DNA of 64,000 nucleotides from Streptomyces venezuelae ATCC 10712 (GTDB taxonomy: Bacteria > Actinomycetota > Actinomycetes > Streptomycetales > Streptomycetaceae): contig NZ_CP029197.1 in assembly GCF_008639165.1 (NCBI RefSeq), positions 5,460,001 to 5,524,000 on the forward strand. The letters are read 5' to 3'. Below are positions 25,201 through 35,954 of this stretch, piece by piece. The translations under genes and the position numbers were made by a program. Position 1 is the first letter of the stretch; each line of letters begins with the position of its first letter. A model generated the notes under the pieces. That model ran no database searches, was not told where the DNA came from, and saw only the letters and a program-made list of their open reading frames with translations.

Positions 25201-26550
25201 TCATGGGCTGGTGGAGAGGCGTTGGATGGCGGACATGGGGACCGGGAGCCAGTCCGGGCGGTGGCGGGCCTCGTACACGACCTCGTACACCGCCTTGTCG
25301 GTCTCGTAGGCCCGCAGCAGCGCCGGGTCCGCACGGGGATCCGTGCCCGCCGCCTCCGCGTACCCGGTGCAGAACGCCGCCCGGCACCGCGCCGCCCAGT
25401 CCGCGTTCCACGGGCGGTGGGTGCGGGCCGCGTAGTCGAAGGAGCGGAGCATCCCGGCGACGTCGCGGACCGTGGGCTGCGGGCTGCGCCGTTCGTCGAG
25501 CGGCTTCGCCGGCTCGCCCTCGAAGTCGATGACGGCCCAGCCCCCGTCGGAGCCCCGCAGGGTCTGGCCGAGGTGCAGGTCGCCGTGGATGCGCTGGACC
25601 ACCCCGTCACCGGTCGTGCCGCTCGCCGCCGCGAAGACGGCGCGGAGCCCCGGCACGTACGGCAGCAGCGCCGGAACCGCCTGCGCCGCCGCGTGCAGCC
25701 GGTGGTCCATCGCCGCTGCGAGCCGCTCGGTCTCGACGCGGCCGAGCCGGCGGGTCGGCAGGGCCGAGGCCAGGGCCAGGTGCACCTCGGCCGTGGCCCG
25801 GCCGAGCGCCCGGGCCTCGGCGGTGAACTCGCGTCCGTCGGCGAGCGCGTCGAGCGCGAGCCGCCATCCGTCCCGGGAGTCCCGGAGGTACGGCTGGAGG
25901 ACGCCGAGGGTCGAGGCCCCCGACTCGAACCAGGCGACCGGGGCGGGGACCCGGGCGCAGCCGGCGCCCGCGAGGGCGAGCGGCAGCTCCAGGTCGGGGT
26001 TGGCCCCGGGACTGACCCGGCGGAAGATCTTGAGGATGAACGAATCTCCATAGACGAGCGAGGAGTTGGACTGCTCCGCGTCGAGCATGCGGGGGGCCAG
26101 GGCCGGTGGCAGTGACGTGGTCGCGTGGAAGCGCAGGGGGCCCGTTCGGCCCGGGGTGCGCAGTCGCTCGTAGAGGAGGCCGGCGAGCCGCGGGTCGCGC
26201 AGCCCTTCGTACACGGCGCGTCCGGCGAGCGGCCCCTGCCGGATCCGCCCGATCAGGGCGGGGGCGAGGCGGGGCGGGAGCTGGGGCCGTACGCCCAGGA
26301 CCAGTTGGTAGCAGTCGGCGGGCGTGCCGGCCGGACGGCTGGGTTGCTCGACCCGTACGAGCAGATGGAGGAGACCGGGTCCCGCGCCGTCCAGGGGCAG
26401 CAGCTCGGTGGCCGCGTCCAGCGTGAATCCGGTGACCCGGCGGCCCTTGCCCGCGAACCAGCGCTGCCGTGGCAGCCATTCGTGGAGCAGGGGGGCGAGG
26501 GACGGAAGGAGGGCGTCCGGGGCCCGGGTGGTGGATGCGGTCTCCGGCAT
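25201..26550 (-). CDS. mak: Maltokinase (Mak/Pep2)
   Basis: This enzyme phosphorylates maltose at C1 with ATP, giving the maltose 1-phosphate used by GlgE. The 449-residue product has a cap with LHEWLPRQRWFAGKGR, then an aminoglycoside-phosphotransferase-like fold with SNSSLVYGDSFILKIFRR, the catalytic loop RIHGDLHLGQTL and the metal-binding VIDFEGEP, and the terminal VYEVVYEARHRPDWL typical of Mak. In many actinobacteria it is fused to TreS; here the two are separate neighbours. I start at ATG 26550, with AAAGGA 9 nt upstream, rather than the in-frame start at 26601. Confidence 0.94.
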   Translation of the reverse strand: MPETASTTRAPDALLPSLAPLLHEWLPRQRWFAGKGRRVTGFTLDAATELLPLDGAGPGLLHLLVRVEQPSRPAGTPADCYQLVLGVRPQLPPRLAPALIGRIRQGPLAGRAVYEGLRDPRLAGLLYERLRTPGRTGPLRFHATTSLPPALAPRMLDAEQSNSSLVYGDSFILKIFRRVSPGANPDLELPLALAGAGCARVPAPVAWFESGASTLGVLQPYLRDSRDGWRLALDALADGREFTAEARALGRATAEVHLALASALPTRRLGRVETERLAAAMDHRLHAAAQAVPALLPYVPGLRAVFAAASGTTGDGVVQRIHGDLHLGQTLRGSDGGWAVIDFEGEPAKPLDERRSPQPTVRDVAGMLRSFDYAARTHRPWNADWAARCRAAFCTGYAEAAGTDPRADPALLRAYETDKAVYEVVYEARHRPDWLPVPMSAIQRLSTSP

Positions 26551-26744
26551 GGCATCGCGTCCTTTCCCCGGGGTGCGCAATGGACTGTCGTATGCGTTCA
26601 AATGCGCAGAGTGTCCCGGATGGCGGCTGGGGCTGTCCGGATGTGCGGGACGTGTCGGAGGGGGAAGATCCGTATGGGCCCGGCAAGAAGGCCCGGATGG
26701 ACCTGAATCGTGCTGTGGAACGTGTGTGGGTCACAGTGCCCAGA

Positions 26745-26769
26745 GTGGGACGGGAGGAAACCGTCCCAC
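26745..26769 (-). terminator. Hairpin between treS and mak
   Basis: GTGGGACGG (26745-26753) and CCGTCCCAC (26761-26769) form a 9-bp perfect stem with a 7-nt loop, 28 bp beyond the treS stop. The gap to mak is 246 bp and holds no gene. It could be a partial terminator or processing site lowering mak-glgB relative to glgE-treS. Confidence 0.5.
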
Positions 26770-26796
26770 CCCGGACGTATCCGAACTGACCGGCGG

Positions 26797-28487
<1,691 letters not shown>

Positions 28488-28491
<4 letters not shown>

Positions 28492-30566
28492 GATGTGGGT
28501 GACCCTCCGGTCTGCGGGGACGGTCGCAGGACGAGGACGTGCGCGGGTGTGACACCCGGCTCCAGACGCACGTAGCTGGCCCTGCCCCAGTGATAGGTCT
28601 CGCCGGTGAGCTCGTCGCGCACCGGCACGGTCTCGTGCCAGTCGAGGCCGAGTTCCGGCATGTCCAACGAGAGCGTCGCCTCCTGGGTGTGGTGCGGGTC
28701 GAGGTTGACGACCACCAGAACGGTGTTCGAACCCGAACGCTTGCTGTACGCGATCACCTGCGGGTTGTCGGTGTCATGGAACGACAGGTTCCGCAGCCGG
28801 CGCAGGGCCGGGTGCCGGCGCCTGATCCGGTTCAGGGCGGTGATCAGCGGAGTGATCGTGGTACCGGCCCGCTCCGCCGACTCCCAGTCACGCGGCCGCA
28901 GTTGGTACTTCTCCGAGTCCAGGTACTCCTCGCTGCCGTCCCGCAGCGGGGTGTTCTCGCACAGCTCGTACCCGGCGTACATGCCCCAGGAGGGCGACAG
29001 CGTCGCCGCGAGCACGGCCCGCACCTCGAACGCGGGCCGGCCGCCCTCCTGGAGGTAGGCGTGCAGGATGTCCGGGGTGTTCACGAAGAAGTTCGGCCGC
29101 ATCTGCGCCGCCGTCTCGCCGGACAGCTCCGTCAGGTACTCGGTGAGCTCCTCCTTGGTGTTCCGCCAGGTGAAGTACGTGTACGACTGCTGGAAGCCGA
29201 TCGCGCCGAGCGTCCGCATCATCGCCGGCCGGGTGAAGGCCTCCGCCAGGAAGATCACGTCCGGGTCGGCCCGGTTGATCTCGCCGATCACCCGCTCCCA
29301 GAACACCACCGGCTTCGTGTGCGGGTTGTCCACCCGGAAGATCCGCACCCCGTGGTCCATCCAGTGCCGCAGCACCCGCACGGTCTCCGCGACGATCCCG
29401 TCCATGTCCACGTCGAACGCGATCGGGTAGATGTCCTGGTACTTCTTCGGCGGGTTCTCCGCGTACGCGATCGAGCCGTCCGGCCGGTGGTGGAACCACT
29501 CCGGGTGCTTCTCCACCCACGGATGGTCCGGCGAGCACTGGAGCGCGAAGTCCAGGGCGATCTCCAGCCGCAGCTCCCGGGCCCGCGCCACGAAGGCGTC
29601 GAAGTCCTCGAAGGTGCCCAGGTCGGGGTGGAGCGCGTCGTGCCCGCCCTCCGGAGAGCCGATCGCCCACGGCACGCCGACGTCGTGCGGCGCGGCGGAG
29701 AGGGAGTTGTTCGGGCCCTTGCGGTGGGTCTCGCCGATCGGGTGCACCGGCGGCAGGTAGACCACGTCGAAGCCCATCGCCGCCACCGCGGGCAGTCGCT
29801 CGGCGGCGGTGCGGAAGTTCCCCGGGATCGTACGGCCCTTCACCTTCCGCACCCCCTCGGAGCGCGGGAAGAACTCGTACCAGGAGCCGAACAGGGCCCG
29901 CTCGCGCTCCACCTGCAGCGGCAACGCCGGGGAGGCGGAGAGGAGTTCGCGCAGCGGATGCCGGTCGAGGGACTCCACCACCCTCGGGTTGAGCGCCGCC
30001 GCGAGCCGCACCGCGGCCGGACGGGACACGTCACGCAGCGCGTCCGCGGCGGCCAGCACCGCCTCCCGGCCGCCGCCCTTCTTCGGGACGCCCTTCGCGG
30101 CCCGCTCGTGCAGCTCGGCGCCCTCGGCGAGGACGAGCTCCGAGTCGATCCCGGCCGGGATCTTGATCCTCGCCGTGTGGCGCCAGGTCGCCACCGGGTC
30201 GCTCCACGCCTCGACGGTGTACGTCCAGAGGCCCTCCGCGTCCGGCGTGACCTCGGCCCCCCACCGGTCGGTACCGGGGGCGAGTTCGCGCATCGGGGTC
30301 CAGGGTCCGGGCCGGCCCGAGGGGCCGCGCAGCACGACATTGGCGGCGACCGCGTCGTGGCCCTCGCGGAAGACGGTCGCCGTCACCTCGAAGGTCTCTC
30401 CGGCCACCGCCTTCGCGGGGCGGCGGCCGCAGTCGACCAGCGGGCGTACGTCCAGTACGGGAATGCGTCCCATGAGCGGATTCACAGCATCACCTGACGG
30501 GTTACGGGGGTGCGGGTGGTGGTGCGCTCTTTCTAGCTCCGTCGACGGCCGGCGGGTTGCGGGCAT
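28488..30566 (-). CDS. glgE: Maltose-1-phosphate maltosyltransferase (GlgE)
   Basis: This enzyme extends alpha-1,4-glucans with maltosyl units from maltose 1-phosphate. The 692-residue product has an N-terminal beta domain (GRIPVLDVRPLV), a helical S domain, the GH13 barrel with RIFRVDNPHTKP (nucleophile Asp near 411), FLAEAFTRP (acid Glu near 440) and FVNTPDIL, and the C-terminal beta domain. The offset of these residues matches the published S. coelicolor enzyme (Asp394, Glu423) plus 17. I start at ATG 30566 (MPATRRPS), which has AGGAG 6 nt upstream and resembles the N-terminus of S. coelicolor GlgE1. It heads the glgE-treS-mak-glgB operon. Confidence 0.97.
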
Positions 30567-30698
30567 GGCCGCTCCTGTCCGCGTTCACTCGGATGGCGGG
30601 TCCACAGGGATGAACAGGGGTCACGGGGAGACGGGTTCGGGGGGTTACCGGTGAAGCCTTCCCCCGGTCCTCGGGTGGGCAATCCCGGCGCTTTGTTA

Positions 30699-30714
30699 AC
30701 TACTAGGGCGTAGT
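30699..30714. promoter_or_regulatory. Inverted repeat in the glgE promoter region
   Basis: ACTAC-TAGGGC-GTAGT (30699-30703 and 30710-30714) is a perfect 5-bp dyad in an A+T-rich patch (TTGTTAAC next to it), about 135 bp upstream of the glgE start. On the minus strand TTGCCG and TAGTTA flank it at a 17-nt spacing, a weak promoter match. It is an operator candidate for the glycogen operon. Confidence 0.4.
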
Positions 30715-30739
30715 CGAAGCGGCAAGCACGGACACCGGA

Positions 30740-30771
30740 CAAAGAAAAGACCCCGCCCTTGTAGGGCGGGG
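30740..30771 (-). terminator. Intrinsic terminator of the NmrA-like gene
   Basis: On the minus strand CCCCGCCCT-ACA-AGGGCGGGG (30771 down to 30751) forms a 9-bp G+C-rich stem with a 3-nt loop and is followed by TCTTTTCTTTG. This is a textbook stem plus T-tract, unusual for this genome. It lies 45 bp after the NmrA-like stop and shields glgE from read-through out of the accessory cassette. Confidence 0.85.
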
Positions 30772-30815
30772 CCTGCTCCCGGCCCGCGACGGCGGGATCC
30801 GTTCCCGGCCGGCCG

Positions 30816-31742
30816 TCAGCGGGACGGGGACGGATCCGTCGACCAGACCTGCCAGGGCTGACGGGAGACCCACTCCTCCACCGGAGGCGGGTCGAGGGCC
30901 AGGACCTCCGTCGACACGCCGTCGTCGTCGGCCATCAGGAGCGGATCGGCGCCGCTCGCCATGAAGTGATAGATCCCGGCCACCCCGGCCGCCGTCTCCG
31001 GGCCGAGGAGCTCCGCGAGGCCCCGCTCGAAAGCGGCCGGATCCAGCTCCTCGTACCGCACCGCCCGCCCGAGCCCCCGGGCGAACGCCGCCGCCAGCTC
31101 GCCACCGGTCAGCGCCCGCCCGCCGCCGATGTCGAAGGTCCGCCCGTCCAGGCCCTCCCGGGTGAGCGCCGCGAGCGCCGCCTCCGCGAGCCCCCGGTGC
31201 GAGAGCCACGCCGTCCGCGTCGACGCGGGCAGCGGATAGGCGAGCACCCCGTCGTCGACCAGCGAGGGCCCGTTCCACGGGGAGAACAGGTTGTCCAGGT
31301 ACACCGGGGGCCTGATCACCACCAGCGGCACCCCGCTGTCCCGCAGCACCCACTCCGCGAGCCGCCGCGTCTCGAAGGCGGGGACGTCCGTCGGACCCAG
31401 CGGTATCCGGGTGTTGGAGTTGAAGACGAGGCGGACCGTCCCCGCCTCCAGGGCCGCCTCCGCGATGTTCCGCGCGTACGCCTCCACCCGGTCGACCCCG
31501 TACACCAGCGGCATCGTGACGAAGGCGTGCGTCGTCCCCTCGAACAGGCGCCGGACGTCCGCCGGCCGCCCCAGGTCGCCGCCGAGGAAGAAGGCCCCCG
31601 GCAGCGGCGGCCGGTCCGCCGCAGGCCGCCGGGTCAGCGCCCGCACCCGGTGGTGCCGCTCGGCGAGCAGACGGGCCACCGCACCCCCCTGGAACCCGGT
31701 CGCGCCCACGACCGCCACCCGCATCGGAATCTCACTGGACAT
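30816..31742 (-). CDS. NmrA-like NAD(P)-binding protein
   Basis: The 308-residue product is an atypical short-chain dehydrogenase-like protein with the Rossmann motif VAVVGATGFQGGAVARLL, NSNTR in place of the catalytic Ser region, and RPPVYLDNLF. It lacks the YxxxK dyad, as NmrA/HSCARG and isoflavone-reductase-like proteins do, so it may be a redox-sensing or reductase-like protein. Its start (ATG 31742; ATG 31724 is possible) faces the AraC regulator across 118 bp, so it is the first gene on the left of the accessory cassette and may be controlled by it. Confidence 0.85.
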   Translation of the reverse strand: MSSEIPMRVAVVGATGFQGGAVARLLAERHHRVRALTRRPAADRPPLPGAFFLGGDLGRPADVRRLFEGTTHAFVTMPLVYGVDRVEAYARNIAEAALEAGTVRLVFNSNTRIPLGPTDVPAFETRRLAEWVLRDSGVPLVVIRPPVYLDNLFSPWNGPSLVDDGVLAYPLPASTRTAWLSHRGLAEAALAALTREGLDGRTFDIGGGRALTGGELAAAFARGLGRAVRYEELDPAAFERGLAELLGPETAAGVAGIYHFMASGADPLLMADDDGVSTEVLALDPPPVEEWVSRQPWQVWSTDPSPSR

Positions 31743-31860
31743 GTGTGTCTGAGGCCCTTCGATAGGCTGTCGTCGCTGTCGTGTCGGCGTCCCTCCAGGC
31801 TCGCCGCGACGGCGTCGGCCGTTCAATTAACAAACCGGGGCGGAAGTTGAAGGATCGTCC

Positions 31861-32862
31861 ATGGCAACCGTGGGAACCGACCGTCACCAGCAGCACGACC
31901 CGCACCACGAGCACCCCCCGCACGACGAGCACGACGACCTGCTGAGCGAACTGCTCAAACCCCTCCGGCTCACCGGAGTCTTCGACAGCCGCTGGCACGT
32001 CCGCGCCCCCTGGGCCATCGAGGGCGACGCCGAACGCAGCTGCGCCGTCCTCCACTACGTCGTCGAGGGCGACTGCTGGATCACCACCGACGACGAGACC
32101 CCCGTCGAGCTCCACGCGGGCGACCTCGTCGTCTTCCCCACCGGCACCGCGCACCGCCTCTCCGACCGGCCCGACCGGCAGGGCGTGCCGCTCAAGGCCG
32201 TCCTGCCCGAGCGGGAGCCCGGCACCTCCGGCGAGATCGTCATCGAGGGCAGCGGCCCCGAGAGCCGGCTGCTGTGCGCCGGGCTCCACTACGACGCCAG
32301 CGCCGCCACCGGCTTCTACACCTCGCTGCCCTGGGCACTCGTCCTCGACGGCAACCAGGTCGACCGCGAGCCGCTGCTCCGCGACACCCTGCGGCTGCTC
32401 GCCGCCCCCGACCGGCCCGTCGGCCCCGGCGACCGGCTCATCACCCTGCGCGCCTTCGAGATGGCCCTGGTCCTCGCGCTGCGCCCGCTGCTCCGCGAAC
32501 TCGCCGGGAACCCGGCCTCGCTGCCGCTGCTGCGGCACCCGGGGATCAGCCGGGCCGTCGTCATGATGGCCACCCGGTTCCCCGAACCGTGGACGATCGA
32601 CTCCCTCGCCCGGGAGGTCGGCATGTCCCGGTCCGCGTTCACCGCCGCCTTCCGCGACCTGGTCGGCGAGTCCCCCGCCCGGTACCTCGCCGCCCGCCGG
32701 ATGCAGGAGGCCGGCCGGCTCCTCACCGAGACCTCGCTGCCGCAGTCCGCCGTGCCCGCCCGGGTCGGCTACCAGAGCGCCGTCGGCTTCCACCTCGCCT
32801 TCCGCAAGTGGTTCGGGGTGACCCCGGGGGAGTACCGGGCGGGCGTCGCCCGGGCCGCCTGA
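31861..32862 (+). CDS. AraC-family regulator with cupin sensor and His-rich N-terminus
   Basis: The 333-residue product has an N-terminal cupin domain (about 35-190, with CAVLHYVVEGDCWIT and LHAGDLVVFPTGTAHRL) of the AraC-binding Cupin_6 type and a C-terminal AraC double HTH (about 235-330, MATRFPEPWTIDSLAREVGM, FTAAFRDLVGESPARYL, VGFHLAFRKWFG). Residues 9-24 contain seven histidines mixed with Asp, Glu and Pro, a likely metal-binding tail. AAGGA lies 6 nt before ATG 31861. It is divergent from the NmrA-like gene and points at the hydroxylase, exporter and oxygenase genes, so it is the likely pathway-specific regulator. Confidence 0.92.
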   Translation: MATVGTDRHQQHDPHHEHPPHDEHDDLLSELLKPLRLTGVFDSRWHVRAPWAIEGDAERSCAVLHYVVEGDCWITTDDETPVELHAGDLVVFPTGTAHRLSDRPDRQGVPLKAVLPEREPGTSGEIVIEGSGPESRLLCAGLHYDASAATGFYTSLPWALVLDGNQVDREPLLRDTLRLLAAPDRPVGPGDRLITLRAFEMALVLALRPLLRELAGNPASLPLLRHPGISRAVVMMATRFPEPWTIDSLAREVGMSRSAFTAAFRDLVGESPARYLAARRMQEAGRLLTETSLPQSAVPARVGYQSAVGFHLAFRKWFGVTPGEYRAGVARAA

Positions 32863-33010
32863 GCGGCCCCGTACCAGCCGACCTGACATCTTCGGAGCCG
32901 CCTGGACGGTTCTTAAGTGCCCCTGGACGGACGTTCATTGTCCCGAGGGGGTGCGCCGGACAGGCTCGGGACCGGCAGAGCCGTGACGACCGAGGAGAGG
33001 CGATACACCG

Positions 33011-34441
33011 GTGACGAGGTCCGGGCAGGAGTATCTGGAGGGGCTGCGCGACGGACGGGCGGTCTGGATCGACGGGGAACGGGTCGAGGACGTCACCGCG
33101 CATCCCGCCTTCCGGTCCACCGCGGCCTCCTTCGCCGGGCTCTTCGACCTCGCCGACGACCCCGTGCACCACCCCGTCCTCGTCCGGGACGGGGTGCGCC
33201 GCGTCCACGAGGTCCCCCGCTCGTACGAGGACCTCGTCGCCCGCCGCCGTGCCTTCCGGACCACGGCCCGGGCGAGCTACGGCTTCCTCGGCCGCACCCC
33301 CGACTACATGGCCGCGGGCGTCGCCGGGATCGCCGCCGCGCCCGCCGTCCTCACCGGAGACGGCTTCGACGGCGCCGCGCACGCCCTCGCCTTCCACCGC
33401 AGGCTCGCCGAGGGCGACCTGCACACCGCGTTCACCCTCAACAGCCCCGCCCGGGGGCACGGCGGGGACGACCTCACCCTGCGGGTCGTCGCGGAACGCG
33501 ACGGCGGGATCGTCGTCAGCGGCGCCAAGACCATCGGCACCGGGGCCGTCTTCGCCGACGAGATCCTCGTCGGCACCATCGAACCCCTCGCAGCCGACGA
33601 CACCGCGCACGCCGTGACGTTCTCCCTGCCGCTCGACACCCCCGGCCTCACCCTGATCTCCCGCGCCTCCTACGAGGAACGCGCCCGGTCCGTCTTCGAC
33701 CACCCGCTGTCCTCCCGGTACGACGAGAACGACGCGATGCTGGTCTGCCAGGACGTCCTCGTGCCCTGGGAACGGGTCCTCACCTACCGCGACCCGGCCG
33801 CCACCGCCGCGATCTGGTGGGAGACCCCCGCCTACGCGAACCTCGTCCACCAGTCCGCGACCCGCTTCTGGACCAAGCTGGAGTTCCTCACCGGGCTCGC
33901 GATCCTCATCGCCCGCTCGAACGGCACCGCCGAACTGCCGCCCGTCACCCAGACCGTCGGCCGGCTCCTCGGCATGGTCGCCCAGGCCAAGGCCTTCGTT
34001 CTCGCCGCCGAGGCCTCGTACGAGCAGGTCGACGGCGGACGCGGCGGCGTCCGCCCCGGCCGGGAGATCTCCTTCGCCCAGCGGATCATGGCCGCGGAGC
34101 TCTACCCGCGCGCCGTCCAGGACATCAAGCTCCTCGCGGGCGGCGCCCTCGTCCAGCTCCCCGCCGGCGGCCTCGACCTCCGCCACCCCGAGCTCGGACC
34201 CCTCGTCCGCCGCTACTTCGGCACCGCGAGCCACCCCGCCGAGGACCGCGTCAAACTGCTCAAACTCGCCTGGGACGCCCTCGGTTCCGAGTTCGCGGGC
34301 CGCCACGAGCAGTACGAGCGCTTCTACCACGGCGCCCCGCACGTCCACCTGACCATGCAGACCTGGGCCGGCGCCGCGGCCGACTGCGAGAGCCTCGCCC
34401 AGGCCTGCCTCGACGGCTACGACCTGGGGACGACCCGGTGA
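33011..34441 (+). CDS. HpaB-type flavin-dependent hydroxylase
   Basis: The 476-residue product belongs to the 4-hydroxyphenylacetate 3-monooxygenase oxygenase-component family: it starts RSGQEYLEGLRDGRAVWIDGE-like, has the central PSRGHG-like SPARGHGGDDL, GAKTIGTGAVFADEI and C-terminal DIKLLAGGALVQLPA. These enzymes use FADH2 from a separate reductase to hydroxylate a phenol ortho to the hydroxyl group. No HpaC reductase gene is nearby. The substrate could be a tyrosine- or kynurenine/anthranilate-derived phenol, which is an inference from the PrnB-like neighbour. The start is GTG 33011 with AGGAGAGG upstream. The stop overlaps the MFS gene (GTGA). Confidence 0.92.
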   Translation: MTRSGQEYLEGLRDGRAVWIDGERVEDVTAHPAFRSTAASFAGLFDLADDPVHHPVLVRDGVRRVHEVPRSYEDLVARRRAFRTTARASYGFLGRTPDYMAAGVAGIAAAPAVLTGDGFDGAAHALAFHRRLAEGDLHTAFTLNSPARGHGGDDLTLRVVAERDGGIVVSGAKTIGTGAVFADEILVGTIEPLAADDTAHAVTFSLPLDTPGLTLISRASYEERARSVFDHPLSSRYDENDAMLVCQDVLVPWERVLTYRDPAATAAIWWETPAYANLVHQSATRFWTKLEFLTGLAILIARSNGTAELPPVTQTVGRLLGMVAQAKAFVLAAEASYEQVDGGRGGVRPGREISFAQRIMAAELYPRAVQDIKLLAGGALVQLPAGGLDLRHPELGPLVRRYFGTASHPAEDRVKLLKLAWDALGSEFAGRHEQYERFYHGAPHVHLTMQTWAGAAADCESLAQACLDGYDLGTTR

Positions 34442-35865
34442 CGACCGCGCCGGGCCCACGGCGCGGGGCCCTCGCCCTGCTCGCCTCCACCCAGCTGCTG
34501 CTGATCATGGACACCGCGATCGTCAACGTCGCGCTGCCCTCCGTCGGAGCGGACCTCGGGTCCGGCTCCGCCGGGCTCTCCTGGGTCGCCAACGCCTATC
34601 TGATCACCTTCGGCGGACTGCTCCTGCTCGGCGGCAGGACCGCCGACCTCCTCGGCCACCGGCGGGTCTTCCTCGGCGGCCTCGGCCTGCTCGCCGGCGC
34701 CTCCGCCGCCGGTGGCCTCGCCCCCGGCGCCGGCGTCCTCGTGGCCGCCCGCGCCGCCCAGGGCGCCGGCGCCGCCCTCGCCGCCGCCTCGGCCTTCGCC
34801 CTGCTGCTCCTGCTCTTCCCCGACGGGCCCGCCCGGCACCGGGCGCTCGGCGCGTTCGCCGCGATGGGCGGGCTCGGCGGGGTCCTCGGCACCGTCCTCG
34901 GCGGCGTCCTCACCGACCTGCTCGGCTGGCGCTCCACCTTCTGGCTGAACGTCCTGCTCGCCGCGGTGCTCGCCGCCCTCGCCGGCCGGCTCCTCGACCA
35001 CCGGGCCGGCCGCCCCCGGCCCGGCGGCTTCGACCTCGCCGGGGCGCTCACCGCCACCGCGGGACTCGGTCTGCTGGCCGCCGCGCTGGTCGGCGCACCG
35101 GAGGCCGGGTGGCTGTCCGCCCGTACCCTCGGCGCCGGGGGAGCGGGGCTCGCGCTGCTGCTCGCCTTCGCCGCCGTCGAGCGCCGCGCCGTCGCGCCCC
35201 TCGTCCCGGCCGCGGTTCTGGCCCGCCCGGCGCTCCGGCTGTCCAACGCGCTGGCCGCGCTCGCCCAGACCACGTTGTTCCCGATGTTCTTCCTGGTCAG
35301 CCTCTACCTGCAGAACGTCCTCGGGTACCCGCCGCTCGGCGGCGGTCTCGGACTGCTGCCGCTCTCGCTCGTGGTCGTCGCGGTCGCCCCGCAGACCGGC
35401 CGGATCATCTTCCGGCTCGGACTGCACCGGACGATGACCCTGGGGTTCGTGCTGCTGGCCGCGGGGACGCTGTGGCTGGCCCTGGCGCTCACCCCCGACG
35501 GCTCGTTCACGGGCACCGTCCTCGCCCCGAGCCTCCTTCTCGGTGCGGCGCTGCCGCTGGTCATGGTCACCACCAACGTGGCGGCCACGGCGGAGGCCAC
35601 CGCCGAGGAGACCGGTCTCGCCTCCGGCCTCGTCAACACCAGCCAGCAGTTCGGCTCGGTGCTCGGCCTCGCCGTCCTGGTGGCCGTCGCCACCGCCCGC
35701 ACCGGGTCGGTGGACGCGGCCCGGGCGGCCGCGGAGACGGCCGGCCACCGTGCGGCCCTGCTCACGGGCGCCGCGTTCGCCGCGGGAGCCGCGCTCGCCT
35801 CCGTACGCCTCCGCCCGCCGAGACCGGTGCCGTCGCCCGGGCTCAAGGTGTCCGGCCGCCCCTGA
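34438..35865 (+). CDS. MFS drug exporter (DHA2/EmrB-like)
   Basis: This is a 475-residue integral membrane protein with 12-14 predicted helices. It carries the TM1 motif LIMDTAIVNVALPSVGADLG, WVANAYLITFGGLLLLGGRTADLLGHRRVF (motif A in the loop) and GGVLGTVLGGVLTDLLGWRSTFWLN (motif C region). It exports small hydrophobic molecules with proton antiport. The GTG at 34438 overlaps the hydroxylase stop by 4 nt, so it is coupled to it and probably exports the cassette's product or gives self-protection. Confidence 0.93.
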   Translation: MTTAPGPRRGALALLASTQLLLIMDTAIVNVALPSVGADLGSGSAGLSWVANAYLITFGGLLLLGGRTADLLGHRRVFLGGLGLLAGASAAGGLAPGAGVLVAARAAQGAGAALAAASAFALLLLLFPDGPARHRALGAFAAMGGLGGVLGTVLGGVLTDLLGWRSTFWLNVLLAAVLAALAGRLLDHRAGRPRPGGFDLAGALTATAGLGLLAAALVGAPEAGWLSARTLGAGGAGLALLLAFAAVERRAVAPLVPAAVLARPALRLSNALAALAQTTLFPMFFLVSLYLQNVLGYPPLGGGLGLLPLSLVVVAVAPQTGRIIFRLGLHRTMTLGFVLLAAGTLWLALALTPDGSFTGTVLAPSLLLGAALPLVMVTTNVAATAEATAEETGLASGLVNTSQQFGSVLGLAVLVAVATARTGSVDAARAAAETAGHRAALLTGAAFAAGAALASVRLRPPRPVPSPGLKVSGRP

Positions 35866-35954
35866 CCGTCCGACCAGAAACGATTCCCCCCACCACCGGC
35901 GGGTGAGCCGTTCTTCTCCGGCGCACCGAGCCCCGAGAAAGAGGAGCTGAATAG

